Source: Bryopsis sp. KO-2023
Lineage: Eukaryota; Chlorophyta; Ulvophyceae; Bryopsidales; Bryopsidaceae
DNA: 64,000 nt
Direction of reading: 5' to 3'
Assembly: GCA_030272585.1 (NCBI GenBank)
Contig: BSYQ01000006.1
Span: forward strand, 2,257,001 to 2,321,000
The notes under the pieces were generated by a model. It ran no database searches, was not told the DNA's origin, and saw only the letters and a list, made by a program, of their open reading frames with translations. The translations under genes were made by a program, and so were the position numbers. Shown one piece after another: positions 32,952 through 47,200 of this stretch. Every line of letters begins with the position of its first letter. The first letter of the stretch is position 1.

Positions 32952-33049
32952 TCTGATTGGGAGGGCGAGACTGGAGGAAGTGCTGTGGGTGAACCGACAT
33001 GAAGAAGATGCAGCACATTCAACACCATTTCGAAAGGTATTTCTGACAC

Positions 33050-33358
33050 CATCTCAAAGCATACTGCATGACAACATTTCAACTGGCATTTGGTTTTGAT
33101 ATTTTCAACAGCATCTCAAAGCATTCTGCATGACAACATCTCGACTGGCATTTGTTTTTTATCTTTTCAACAGCATTTCAAAGCATGCTGCATGAGAACA
33201 GTTCAAATGGCATTTGGTTTTATCTTTTCAACAGCATTTCAAAGCATGCTGCATGAGAACATTTCAACTGGCATTTGGTTTTGGTTTTTTCAACAGCGTG
33301 TCAAAGCATAGTGCATGACAACATTTCAACTGGCATCTGGTTTTGGTCTTTTCAACAG
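33050..33358 (+). repeat. ~62-bp tandem repeat, five units (unit B)
   Basis: Counterpart of 9,752-9,998 with one more unit. Unit boundaries fall after ttttcaacag. Confidence 0.8.
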
Positions 33359-34690
33359 CATTTCAATGTATGTTTCAGCAGGCATGTGGTTCTGCAGTTG
33401 ATCAAGTCTTTCATCTTTTCAATCGTTAAATCAAAACCTGTTTTTCACTGTGAATAAAGCAGTTTTTTGAACATCCCTTTCGGCGGTGCTTTTGACTCCA
33501 AGCTGCCACACCTTATTTGTTGGGAAGAGCATTTTGTTTCAATTCAAGTTCAGAAATTTGATCAACTTTTTGGCATGACAGCATTTGAGGGATATGTTAC
33601 AGGAGGAATGTGGGCAAGCGGTTCATCTCGACTTACAGTTGTGCTTCTGGATGGAGAGTCAAGTGAGGTGTTTTTTCAACATCAAAGGTTTCATTCTCAA
33701 AGGGGGTTAGCTATTTTTTTGAGGAATATCTCCAAGCATCAAATGCATCAAATGCATTTCATGTGGCAGGACCACTTCAAACATCTGAGGCAAAAATCTT
33801 TTTTTGTGAGTGATTTTCAACTGGCAGCAAAACCATTCAAATACCAGCATCAAAAGTGAGATATTCGGTGCAGCAAAAAAAGTAATAAAAAGTAACCAAT
33901 GAAGAATCAAGTGACAGATGTTGCAAAGGGATACGAAATGAGCAAGAAAGAGGTGACAAATACTATGGCTGAAGAAAATTGCTCTCAACAAAAAATATGA
34001 GATATTATTTCAAGCTTGAAGGGAAGTTTTAAACTCTTGGATGGCAACTTCAGTTTTGGGGATTTTGGGGGGGGGAAAACCCAACACATTTTTCAAATTG
34101 TTTCAAGAATTTCATCTTCTCTTTTTCAAGAAGTAGTATTTTCAATTCATGGTTCAAGCTGAAGGCAACCTCAGAATTCAGCAGGTGCAACTGGTGTCAT
34201 TGTATTGATGCTCGAGAAGAGATTCAACATGGGTTGGACATGCGCTCTTCTTATTCTCCCCTTCATCATGATCTTGGACATCCGAGAGGGGCAAAAAATA
34301 GATGCCTTGTTATTCCATCAAGAATCATGGTGAGGAGACAAAAAAGGGTTTCAAAATTCACATCAAACAGCACTTCTGGAGCCCCTGGCTCATGAATTGC
34401 CCTCTCAAGCTGCCACAGCTGTTTCAAGAACCGGCTGGTCTGACAATTTTGTACCTTCCCTGATGACTAATCAACTCAAGGCAGGAAACAAAAAGTTTGT
34501 ATGTGTCCAATGTTGTTTTGTTCGGACCTTTCAAGACTGGAGCTGGATGATGATCAACATGTTGAGAACATCAGAAGCATCGATGGTAAGGGCATCTTTT
34601 ACAGGCCATGTCCACAGTTGAGAGACGTTCACGGTTTGACTCCGTGGTGGCCCAAACTACCAGTGGTAGGAATGGAATGGAATGGGTTTT
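33359..34690. other. Duplicated tract downstream of the coiled-coil gene (unit B)
   Basis: Homologous to 9,999-11,310. No gene is recognised; the last ~330 bp is nearly identical to unit A. Confidence 0.45.
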
Positions 34691-37600
34691 GGCACATTTG
34701 AAAGAAAACAGAAAGTAAAAAGAAAAAGAGAGGAAAAACAGTTAGGATTTGATATATACTCTCCTCAATAGCAGTGGGAGTGTTTTTTCATCTGTCTGTC
34801 TGTGTTTTCTTTTTTTTTTGGGGGGGGGGCCTGAGGTAAAGCATGGGTCCCCTCGAGGATGAATATTCAACTATTTCCTCTTGGTATTTTTCTTCTCTTG
34901 TTTTCCCATAAAGTTTCTTGTAGTATTTTCTTCTTCTCCCCTCAAAAGGTCAGTTTATATTTGTGTGCGGTGTATATAGAGCATTAAGACTCCGTATGGG
35001 TAGGAAAAAAAAAAGCAAAGAAAAAAAAGCTGGAGGGGAAGGCAAAAAAATCTCAGATAGAGAGAGAGAGGAAAAAAAGGTCAAAAATATAATATCTAGA
35101 CGATCAGTTTCATTAAAGTTGGTTTTCTTGCTATGCGTCTGGAAGGATCATTTAATTTCCTCCTTTTTAAATCTCTCTTTTAATGTTGGTGCACTTTTTT
35201 CTTTTTTTTTTTTCTCCATGGTAATTTTATGCCGAGATAGCTTTTTTTTTCTAAAATTGTTGTATTGATTCGACGAGAGGGTCGATGAGATGAGAGACGG
35301 AAAAAAAAAAAAAGAAAAAAAAGAAAAAAAGAAAAAACGATGGGATATGGAGGTGTCATTATGGCCTGATGGTTAGAGAAAGGTAAAAGAAAGAAAGATT
35401 TTATTTGTTTTGTGTGGCTGATTTAGTGTGTAAAACTCCTTTATTGCCCCATCACTTTTTTTTTTTTACTTTTCCTTTCTTGCTCGAAGGAAGGGAGCTT
35501 CTTCTGAGTGGACAATCATATTCTCCTCATCGTTTTTTTATTTATTTTTTATTTTTTTCTTTGACTCAACAATATGGTTAAAAGCATTTATTTCAATATT
35601 TGTATTGCATCTTTTTTTTTCTCCAAAAAAAAAAAAATTCAAGATTTGAAGCTTAGGAAAATATTGAGGGATGGAAAAAGCAAAACAGTGTTTTTGGGGG
35701 AAGTTTCTTTTTCTTTTAAATACAACATGTAGTTTCAAGGAGAATATATATACATGCACACACAGTCCTGGAGGGGAAAAAAAATGAAGATTCAATATGG
35801 GATTTCTCCTTCTTTTTCCCTTTTTTTTTCTTCTTCCGTTGAGGGTGAGGGAGGGGCATCAGAAAAGACATGAAAAACATTTTTTTTTAAATATGAATAA
35901 GAGGCGGAGGTGGCAGAGCGTTTTCACACACATACGATAATTTTTTGGTTCTCCTTTTCCACGTTCCAAGCCACCCTGTTTAATTTTCTAAGGACAGCTC
36001 AGCGTGTCAATTTTCCACACAGAGGAAAATTGGGGGAGAAGACTAAGAAGAAAAAGGTCAACCGTTGGATCAGCGGGGTTATTTTTAGATAAGCTGGGAA
36101 CAAAAAGTCAAAGAAATCGATAGAAAGGTACATACGAGTGAGATATGACCATCACTTGGGGCTGAAAAAAAAAGAAAAAAAAGGAAAAAAAGACGTAGCC
36201 CCTCAGAAGCATGCAATTACGGACATTTGATGTATATTTTTTTTAGAAGTTGGATTTTGAAGGGATCAGTTGATGTTCATGTATCTAGTCTCTGGACGGC
36301 AAGTTCTTGATGCTATGCTAAAAAGATACGGGAAACAGTCTAGCCATCATCTTAGGGTTGTTTTTTTTTGGGGGAGGGGGGTGCAGGGGGAGAAGGATGC
36401 ATTTATAAAAAATGTAATTGATTGGGAGATAAAAAAACAGGAGATTTGGAGACTTGGGAAAAGAATCGATGCCTGAAAGTAATTGTTATGGGGTAGATGC
36501 TGGACAGAATATTTGGGGGGTGGGGGGGTGGGGGTGGAGAAAGGGGGGGACGGGTAAACATGTTTATTACTAATATCTGTTGTTTCTGTTGCATTCCAAA
36601 CCAAACATTGGGATTATGGGGTGGCCCTCCTGCTATTGCCAACCTTGGCAAAAAAAGTTGATCGAATGCTGGGGTGTTTCTAGGGTCAACAAACCGATGC
36701 ACCCTAGGAAATGCTGGGAAAGAAAAAGAGAAAGGTTGACAGGGGAAATGAGGGGTTGCAGAGAAAACAGTCTTAAAGAATCAAAAAGCTTAGGAAGGAA
36801 TGGGTAGATTGAAATTAGAGTAGGCAATATCAAGGAAAGGGGATCAGGGTTTTTTTTTGTTGAGAAAATTGGGTGGGGAGGGGAGGCCTCCTGACAAGGG
36901 AGGGGGGGTGCATCAACACGCGTCAGTATTCAATTATGTCAACTTGGTGTTTTTTTTCTTTTTTCTTTTTCAGTTTTGCGCCTCAGGGTTGCAAGAGGGG
37001 AAGAAGGAAAAAAAAGAAGAAAGTGTCCAAATGTAGAGAGAGAGAAAAAAACCATTTTTGCTTCTCTTCTATAAACCAGGGTTTGAAAATTTTATTCAGC
37101 CGCACCAAGTTTTTCTTTCACATTTAGTTAGGCGAAACCCCATGTTTCTTTTTTTTTGTTGCTTTCAACGAGGAAATCGTTTGAAAAATAGGGAAAGAAC
37201 CGGGGTTTGAAAATTTTATCAACTGGATTATATTTTCGGTTGGGATCGAGGATGGGATGGGAAATTTTGGGGTCGGGCCTGAGAATAAAGGAAATGAAGG
37301 GCTGCCGTCAAATACAGTGAATAAAAAGAAAAATGTGCATAATGCAGGGGGCTTCCTAAGAGAATGTGAGCTGGGAAGGGGGCGAAACCCATCACGGTTA
37401 AAACAGTTGCAAGCGCCCTGCTGGATTTCTATATATAGTAACATATTCCATGGCCAAAGGAAAAAGAAGGGGATCCTTTTTCCGTTACTGGTAAAAACTC
37501 AATCGACAGACCTTTCCCCCCTGGAGGGGGGGATGGGTACAGAGAGGATTTTTTTTGTTTGTTTTTTTTTAGGGGGGAGGGGGGTGGGAAGAAACAAGCT

Positions 37601-38054
37601 CCAAACAGGGAAGACCTGTTGATCATGGTTGAGGTGGCTTTGCAGCTCTGTATTTTTTTCCCCTCTTATATTTTTTTTGCAGTGTTGGATTTAACATTTT
37701 TGTTTTGTTTTTCTCAAGCTTCTGTGGGATCTTAATCTGGTGGGTTTTGCAAGGTTTATGTTGCACTTTGATTGACTGGAAATGAGGAAGGGTCGCCAAG
37801 TTGTAGTTAACGAGATTCACATAGAAACGGTTACAGAGCACCACGCAGCCCCTGGGCAATCAGCCAAAAAAAAAGATTAAAAACGAAGGAAAGTTAATTT
37901 TCGCTCGAGGCGATTCAGAAAACGTTTTTAAATCTCCTCGAGTCAATTGCGAAATGAACTGTGAAACAATGGCAACAAGAAAGAAAAGCTCTGAACAGAT
38001 TCCTCAGAGTGGCCCAAATTCAATTTCTTTCTTCTCTCTTATTTCTTGTCACGG
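34691..38054. other. Unit B-specific low-complexity region, no gene seen
   Basis: About 3.3 kb dominated by A/G-rich stretches, G runs (such as 36,518-36,553 and 37,572-37,588) and long T or A tracts on the same strand. Frames are short and full of homopolymer residues. It has no counterpart in unit A and no inverted or terminal repeats that I could find. Confidence 0.5.
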
Positions 38055-38070
38055 AATGGCGGCGGCGGCG

Positions 38071-38080
38071 TGGTCACGTG
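38071..38080 (+). promoter_or_regulatory. Conserved G-box/E-box TGGTCACGTG upstream of Pmp-like gene B
   Basis: Same decamer as at 13,446, about 177 bp before the proposed ATG at 38,248, followed by the conserved dyad cgtccaacgtacctggacg at 38,136-38,154. Confidence 0.4.
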
Positions 38081-38247
38081 CGCAGCGGATTTTTGTGATT
38101 GAAAAGTGACACCTGTCGGTTAACGAAGGCAAGATCGTCCAACGTACCTGGACGATGATCGACAGCAGCTAAAAAGGACGACAAGGTCTCTCAGGTCGTA
38201 TGATTCTCTATCGCGTCGAAGACAGGCGGTGGAATGTCCGTGGGGCG

Positions 38248-41200
38248 ATGATCTTTGCAGTATTGTTCTTCGCTTCCCTTTTCGGATCCTATCATGCGCT
38301 GCCAAACTCGGGCAAGTTTCCTTTGTCAGTTGGCGGTGGCTGGATTCATCAAGCACCATCATGGTTTCCAGGGGCTGTGCAGGCGGATCTACACAGCGTC
38401 TGCGCCGCCACTCCCCTAGCGCGTAGCCAGGAAGATGAACATCGTCAGGCCATTTTTTTTCAAGGGGGCCGCCGAAACCATTTCAGAGTTGGCCGTTGTT
38501 TCCGTTTCTACCCCTTTTTTTGGGCCCTCCCCGGCTACGCCTATGCACTCCCCCCAAGTTTGTACGATATTTTTAAAGACTCGTCGATATGCTGGGTTTG
38601 TGCTGTTTTTGCGAAACAGAGTCGAAATGCAAGGGTCTTCGAAACGAGGGCAATAAATTTGAGCTGGATGAGTCTGCCCTCAAGCTCTTCAACAATGATG
38701 TCCAGAGATTTTTCGACTGCTGCCCATCCGATTCAGTTGTCGATTTCTCCCTACCAGAGCTGCAGCTGGATGGCATTCTTGAGATCGCAAAGCCCGTTAC
38801 GGTCGAGGGCGGAGGGGCATTCATCGGCTGCTACGTCAGCAGCAAGAATGAGGGTGCTCTCGTCATAAGGTCAGTGTGGGTGTCATATCGTTCGTCTGTA
38901 TGTTTGATGCAGCTGTTTTCTTTGTTTTCTTTCAGCAGTGTTTTGAGGTTCCTTGTTGTTTTGAGGCTGTTAACTCCATAATAACCAGCTTTTTTTCTTA
39001 CTGATTGCAATTGCGATCCTGTTGGTTCTTGAGTCGTCATCTGCAAAGAAATCAAAATTTTGACCTGCCTGGACGAAGTTTGGGCACCAGCAGTTTCAAA
39101 ACACACCAACGCGTTGGCCAATCTGATATTTGAGTGGCTCTGTAGATGCTGTGGTGTTCAATTGATCAACTTGTCTTTTTTTTTTTTTTTTTTTGTGCTC
39201 CAGGTCAGACAATGTCACGCTGAGGGGCTTGTCCTTTGAGGGATGCAACCTGAACTCGACGGCAGCCCTGGTACAAATCGAAAACTCGAAGAATGTCACA
39301 GTCAGCGATCTGCATTTTTCCCGCAACAAAAACGCTGCTGGGGCACCTTGCATGTCTTTGCTCCAATCCACTGTTATGGCAAAAGACTTAACAGCGGTGA
39401 AGAATACCGGAATATTTGGAGGCGTGATGTCGATTGTCGATTCCTCCTCGATGAAAATCCAAGGTTCAGCACTTCGCCAAAACGAGGCCATGGAGCGAGG
39501 GGGCGCATTGTATTTGCATGACTCGGATCTCGATGCTTCCGATGTTTGGTTCATTGAGAATTCTGCACTTGACGACGGTGGTGCTATCTTTGCTGAGGTC
39601 CGCTTCTAATCACCTCGATTAGCTTTTATTCCCCAACTTTTGCCCATTACATATTGTCCCTTTTTTTCCCCAACCCCCATGGTACTTGACATTCTGTGAT
39701 TTTCCCCAATGTGAAACTCATTTCCTAATGCAGATCCATCATATTCTGACCATAGGGCAATCATAGGGTGATGACGGCTTCTCATATTTTGTGTGTGCGT
39801 GGTCGACCATCCAGGGGTATATCGATTCCACTGTCAAGATGGTCAATTTGTCATTACATGGAAATAGAGTGCACGGGCAATACAAGGATGATTTGTGGCG
39901 TTCGGGTGGCGGGGTTTCTTTCGTAGGTTCTGGACTGCAGGTCGAAATCATGGAAACTTTATTCGTGAACAATTCTGCATGGAACATTGGTGGGAGCATT
40001 TCGATAGTGAATGGAACCAGCGCTGTCATCACAGCCAGTCGATTCATTCGAAATCGATCTTTCCAGGGTGGAGCTATTTATGTCCAGGTATCCTTCAATC
40101 TAAATGGCACGTGTAATCAAATGATTAGGCTGTATGAATTGTTTACCACTAAACAATGATCACTCCTTCATAATATTTCCTGAGAGAAATCACCAGCAGA
40201 ATCTTCTTGGGTTGATTTCAAGGAAAAGACCAGCTGTCCGTGTTGCGAATTTTTTTGGGGGGCAATGTGCGAAAAGTGTGACCAGATATGACTCAAATCT
40301 GTACTCATATTTGTTTCCAGAGTGCTCTACCGAATATCACCTTTTTGAAAGTGGAGGACACCGAATTCCAGAGCAATTATGCAGTGGAGCAAGAATCATT
40401 TGGAAGCTTTCTGCCCGTTGGAGGGGCAATCGCTTTGTTTGACAATGGAACATCAGCCAGCTTCAAGGATGTCACATTTTCCAAGAATAGAGCCGGAGTG
40501 CTAGGGGGCGCCCTGTTGTGTTCTCGGATGAATGAACTGAACATTTCCAGGTCAAAGTTCCTGGGAAATGTGGTAGCATGCCCAGTCAATGAACCAGCGA
40601 AAGAGCTGGTGGGTAAAACTTCTCAATCAATGGACCACTAGTCCTTCCTGAAAGAAAAGACTGTTATTTTGTTGAAGTACTTCTGAGATGCTGCTGTTCT
40701 GAGGCCTCCTGCAAGTAGATGTACATCTACAAACTAAGAGTCAGCAGTAAGTTCACGCACATGAACATGATGTACATGCTTGCTGCTGACTTTTAGTTTG
40801 ACCAATGCTGAGCCCTTTTAGATTCCGAGACTTGCAAGCACTTCCAATGGACCATTATTCTGTTGTGGATTCTTTGCATCGCGATATTTTCACCTATATT
40901 GCTTCTTCACAGGGTGCTTCTGTGGAAAATGGAAACAGATCGGTAACCACATATGGAGGGGCGATGTATCTTGAGGATGTTCCTGATATCTCAATTGTGG
41001 AATCCAACTTCACCAGAAACCGGGCACAAAGAGGCGGCGGTGTCATTGTGGATGTAAGATTCAACATGGTTGGTTTCACTGACTGACCAGATTTTTGTTC
41101 CTCCTCCATAATCCAGAATCTTGACAAAGTGCTCTCATACAGTCGGGTGCTTCTGGGCTGGAACTCCATCGAAAGAATGAAGGGGATAACTCTACTTTTA

Positions 41201-44200
41201 CGAGTTCTCGTGCATGCTCAGAACAATCCAAGTAAACAAAAAAAAGAATCGGTGAAAATATGCAGCTGAAAGATTTTGGATCACTGTTGTGTTACATGTT
41301 CATGTGAAGTTTCCAAATTTTGTTCAAATGATCCAAGTGTTAAAAGTGGATTCACATACATAGCATGAGAAACTGACAGTACCCTTTCAGGATACCGGCA
41401 TGAAAAGCCCAACATTGAGTATTATTGGGTCAATATTTGAAGCCAATTCTGCCACTGGCAACTCGGTCTATTCTGATGGAGGAGCATTGGCTCTGTTTGG
41501 AGAGCAATTGAAGTGTTCCATTGAGGAATCAAATTTCCAAAGAAATGAGGCAGATCTGAGTGGAGGTGCTATTTTTGGCTTTGAGATTTCTTGGCTGAAG
41601 CTCTCAAAATCTTCCTTCCTGGAGAATTCTTGTGGGGCGGATCTGTCGCTCTCCCTGGTGAGCCGTTGCCAGCACGATTTTCTTGCCCAAAAGTCAAGTT
41701 CGTTCGACGCGTATATTTTGTGCTCTCAGAAAAGCTAGTGTGGATCCTTTGCATCGCATTAACTTGGCCTATGCTTCTTTTTTCCCAGGGTGCTGCTGTG
41801 AAAAATGGAAACAGATCAGCACTCACAACTGGAGGGGCAGTGTATCTTGAGAAGGTTCCTGATATTTCAATTGTGGAATCCAACTTTACCAGAAACCGGG
41901 CACAAAGAGGCGGTGGGGTCTATGTGAAGGTAAGATTCAAAATGGATGGTGTCATTGACTACCAAAAAATCATTCCTCCTAGATAATCCAAAATCTTGAT
42001 AACGTGCTCCCACGCAGTTGGCTGTTTCTTGGCGAAGCATTTCATACCAAATTTGGATATCCCACATTTTTGCCTTATAAGAGGAAAATCTGAGGATCTT
42101 CCTTATGTTCTTTCATGAATGTCAAAATGATCAAAATAAGAAATCAGTGGAAATGAACAGCAGAAAAAATTTGGATCGCTCATGTGTCCCAGGATTTAGT
42201 TTAAAAAAATTCCAGAACATTGTGAAGTTGGGATCCTCTGCCAAGTTTCCAAATTTTGTTAAAATGACCCAAGTTTTAAAAGTGGATTCACATATGCAAA
42301 GCTGACAGTAATCTTATTGATTCAAGCCACAGTCAGACCTGTTGTTTTCTGTTTTCTGCCACAGGACCTAGTTCCCCATAACTTCAGAATATATGTATTT
42401 TTTAAAAAGAAAGGAACCCATATCCCTTATCAGCAAGAAAAAACCTCTGACCAAAATATTGTTCCCCCTACATAATCCAAAATCCTGATCAAGTGCTCTC
42501 ATACAGTCGGGTGCTTCTGGCCAGAAGCCCATGGGCTGTGAATTCCATCGAAAGAATGAAGGGGATAACTCTACTTTTACAAGTTCTCGCGCATGCTCAG
42601 AACAATCCAAGTAAACAGAAAAAAGAAAGTGTGAAAATATACAGCTGAAAGATTTTGGATCACTGTTGTGTTACATATTCATGTGAAGTTTTCAAATTTT
42701 GTTCAAATGATCCAAGTGTTAAAAGTGAATTTACATACATAGCATGAGAAACCGACAGTGCACTTTCTCGTTTGGCTGCAAGGGTGGTGGCGTGAAAAAC
42801 CCAACATTGAATATTATTGGGTCAATATTTGAAGCCAATTCTGCCACTGGCAACTCGACCTATTCTGATGGAGGAGCATTGGGTCTGTTTGGAGAGCAAT
42901 TGAAGTGTTCCATTGATGAATCAACTTTCCAAAGAAACGAGGCGGATCGTACAGGAGGTGCTATTTCTGGACTTAAAATTGCTCGGCTGAAGGTCTCAAA
43001 ATCTTCCTTCCTGGAGAATTCTTTTCGGGTGGATCTGTCGCTCTCCGAGGTGAGTCGTTGCCAGCACAATTCTGTTGGGACTAAACTCAAGTTTTTTTGC
43101 AGTTCTCTACTCCCAGAAAAGCTTGTGTGGATCCTTTGGATTCTTTTTTTGTGGATCCAGGTCGCTCGAAAGTCTTCTGTTTTCGCAATCTTTTTTACTG
43201 CATCTTGACCTATACTGCTTGTTTCACAGGGTGCTGCTGTGGAAAATGGAAATGGATCAGTAGTCACAAAAGGAGGGGCGATGTATCTTGAGAAGGTTCC
43301 TGATATCTCAATTGTGGAATCCAACTTCACCAGAAACCGGGCACAAAGAGGCGGCGGTGTCATTGTGGATGTAAGATTCAACATGGTTTGTTTCACTGAC
43401 TGACCAGAGTATATACTTAACAATATATTGCTAACCCAAAATCGTGATGAGGTGTTCTCATACAGTGGCTGTTTCTTACCTGGGAGTTTTATCCCAAAGG
43501 GCAAACTCTGAGGATCACATTTCCAGGACATCACAAAGTTGGTATCATTCGCAACAATTTTATCCTTTTTAATACAAACATTTCTTAAGAGATTACTTTT
43601 TTTGGGTATGATCCAAGAAAACTTGTTTGAATTGAAATGACTAAAACCAGCAATATAAATAACTGTCGTGCCAAATTTATGGCTAATGTCCCCGAAAATA
43701 CACTAATGAGAATCACCTAGATAATTGCTTAAACAGAGTAATAATAATTTACTAACACTTCAATTCGGGATCGACGGTTTGGTCAACTACCTTTAAACGC
43801 TACGTAGAACATATTTTTGTTTTCTGCTCTAGCGCATGATTGTGTACCAAATTGAAAAAGCCAAAGTTTATAAATCAGTTTTTCAAATTCAATTCCCGCA
43901 CAAAGGATAAATATCTGTATTGAATTACAGTAGAATTCGGTTACTAAATCACATTCGGGCGGCGGGTTTTTCGCTTTAGTACGCGGCCGATTTACAAAAC
44001 AAAGTCCGACATTTCCTCTTTCCCGGACGCGTCAAAGTGAATCAAACTTTAAAAAAACTCTTGAATAAAGGCCTGGCGCTTCAACTGCTGTCGAAGGAAC
44101 GCGACGACGATGTCTTGGGCATTCTCTTAGACCTCCATCATTTCGTTCGACTGTCTCGCTTTCCCTTTGCACCGCGCGTCCTCTCGTTTGACGATTCTCG

Positions 44201-47200
44201 TAGGAAATTCGTGAGCACCTTGATTTAGTACCCGAAATCTAGATTGATTAAACGGCCACCTCCACCCCCTGAAAATTCCGTTCCTGGCGATTTTGCTCTA
44301 GTAGACGGCGTGCTACAGTAGCCGACGACATAATAACCGAATTCTACTGTAATATTTGTGTCCACAGCCTGTTCTGTAAACTTTGATCACAAAGAGGCTC
44401 GTCAGTGTCATCCGTTCATTTCAAATGCTACAAATCAAACAATTTGGATTGCTTACCCATTCCAAGTTTCCATTTTTTTTTTTCAAATGACCCCAGTGTT
44501 AGCAGTAGATTCACATACATAGCCCGAGAAACTGACAGTGCCCTTTCTCGTTTGGCTGCAAGGATGCCGGCATGAAAACCCCAACATTGAGTATTATTGG
44601 GTCAATATTTGAAGGCAATTCTGCCATTGGCAACTCGCTTCGTTCCGGTGGAGGAGCATTGGCTCTGCTTGGAGAGCAATTGAAGTGTTCCATTGAGGAA
44701 TCAATTTTCCAAAAGAATGGAGCAAATCGTCTAGGAGGTGCTATTGTTGGTGTGACTTCTTGGCTGAAGCTCTCAAAATCTTCCTTTCTGGAGAATTCTT
44801 GTGAGGTGGATCTGTCGCTCTCCGAGGTGAGTCGTTGCCAGCACAATTTCCTTGCCACAAAACTCAAGTTTGTTTGAGGGGTGTCTTCTGTGCTCCCAGA
44901 AAAACCTTGTGTGGATTCTTTGCATCGCGATATTTTCACCTATATTGCTTGTTTCACAGGGTGCTACTATGGGAGGGGCGATGTATCTTGTGAACATTCC
45001 TGACATCTCAATTGTGGAATCCAACTTTACCAGAAACCGGGCGGGAATAGGCGGCGGGGGCTTTGTAGATGTAAGATTCAACATAGTTGGTTTCACTGAG
45101 TGACCCAAAATATTGTTCCTCCTACATAATCCAAAATCTTGACAAAGTGCTCTCATACAGTTGGCCTTTCTCCATCGAAAGGATGAAGGGGACAACTCTA
45201 CTTTCACGAGTTCTCGTGCATGTTCAGAACAATCCAAGTAAAAAAAAAAAAAAGAAATCGGTGAAAATATACAGCTGCAAGAATTTGGATCCAAGTGTTA
45301 AAAGTGGATTCACATAGTTCACTGTCAGTTTTGCCATGTTTTTTTTTTTTTACCATTTTTTTTTTGAAAAACTGACAGTGACCTTTCTGATGCAAGGATC
45401 ATGGAGGATCTATGTCTCTGTCTGGACGGGAGGGGATGCTCTAGTTTATTGGATTGAGATGTTTTGTTGTGTTTTGGCTAGCCACAAGGCACTCACTGAC
45501 ACATTTTTGCATTTTTTTCCCCCTTTCCATATGATGGAAAAGGCACACAAAGAGTTTCAAGGTGACGCGTGAGAGAATTTTCTGTACCTCCCAGGATTAT
45601 GGCACGTTGCTGATTGAAGAAAGTCGCTTCCAGGACAATTTTGCAGAATATGGTGGTGCAGTGAGATTGATTGACTCGAATGCAACCATTATAAACTCAA
45701 CTTTCACAAGGAACGCTGGAAACAAGGGGGGGGGTGCGATTGACTCTGGCGGTTCTCTTCAAGGAGTAAGCACATGCAAGGGCAAAGAAAAAACTGCTAG
45801 CTTTTGTGTTGTCAGTGTGTCGCATACACAGATATGAGCAACAGGTGGATTGTCTTTTGCCCATAATCAATTGCATCATATTTTTCCTCTTTGGTTTTTT
45901 GATGTTTTCAAAAGGTGGTTTTTGTTTAATATTTTCAAAGTTGGGATTGTCAACATTCCTACGGTTCAGGGACATCTCAAAGCAAAGGAAGTAGTGCTGA
46001 AAAACAACTACGCACAAAATGGAACTGGAGGAGGTCTTCGTTTCTTTGGTGCGGACCTGGAAATGGAGGGCAGTCTGTGTCAAAACAATTTTGCGGGAAC
46101 CGCTGGGGGAGCTATTTACCTCATTCAATTTCAAGTAAGAGACTGTATAAAAGCAATCCTCCAGAAGAATGCTTTGATGACTGCTCTGAAAAGTCGACAA
46201 TCTTAATCGCAGGCTTCCTTCCCAAATGCAACAATCCAAGGTACGAGTTTCATAGGAAATCAGGCTGATGTCGGTGGAGGCATGTTCGTGCAGCAGGGAA
46301 ATCTTCACCTTTCTCATTGTGCCTTCGAAGCAAACTTTGCCCACTCAGAGGGGGGGGCATTGTTTTGTGAGGTAAGTTGAACAAAAAGTTAATTGATCAT
46401 GCTTTCAGAACAATGTATAAAGACCAACTTACAGTTGGTGGCAGTACCATTAAGTTCTCCAAAGAAAGAAATAGTGCAAACCGAGGAAAACAATTCTTTC
46501 ATTTGCTTTGGATGGAGATCCTTCCAGATCGTTCTCATTTTTGTATCAATACTTGTCAGAACTTCTTTTTTGTGTTTGGTTGTGGTGGCCTCAAAAACAT
46601 TTTTGTTCGCACACATTCTCAAGGACACTATATTTTTCATGTGGGAAATCAATTTACTGGAAAGCCATCTGGCTGCGCCTTCAAACCCCTAATGCTACCT
46701 AAAGCATACTTTTGAAAGTCATATCTCAAATGCCTTTCTGCATTTTCACTTTTTTTTTCCTGTTTTACTGAAGGATCTGGGCTTCAACTGGATGGAAGGC
46801 AATAAGGACTCGGTTTTCAAGGTCAATTCCTCAAACTTCACTAACAACAAGGCTGGAAAGGATGTGGAGGGTAATCGTGCTAATGGAGTGGAATCCAGCA
46901 GTGGCAACGGTGGAGCTGTGGCGATGTCCGGATTGGGCTTGAACTCGGAGTTCAAGGATTGCTACTTTTTAAAAAACCTGGCGACGAGTGGAGGGGCCAT
47001 GTTTGTGCAAGATGTGAGAAAAATGACTTTGGAGGACTCCATATTTGGGATGGGGGAAGCCTTCACAGGAGGAGCACTGACGATTATCAACACTGGACTA
47101 ATCATGAGAAATGGGAGCTTTGTTGGAAACGTTGCCAGATTTGGGGGTGCTGTTTCAGTCACCAAAGTTGGCAGCGCTAGACCTGGTGCCAGCTCTGAAT

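Noticed and set aside
31651..33018. 455-residue minus-strand frame
   Set aside because: Same antisense shadow in unit B. It covers the 9-mer and 30-bp repeats and has no composition of its own.
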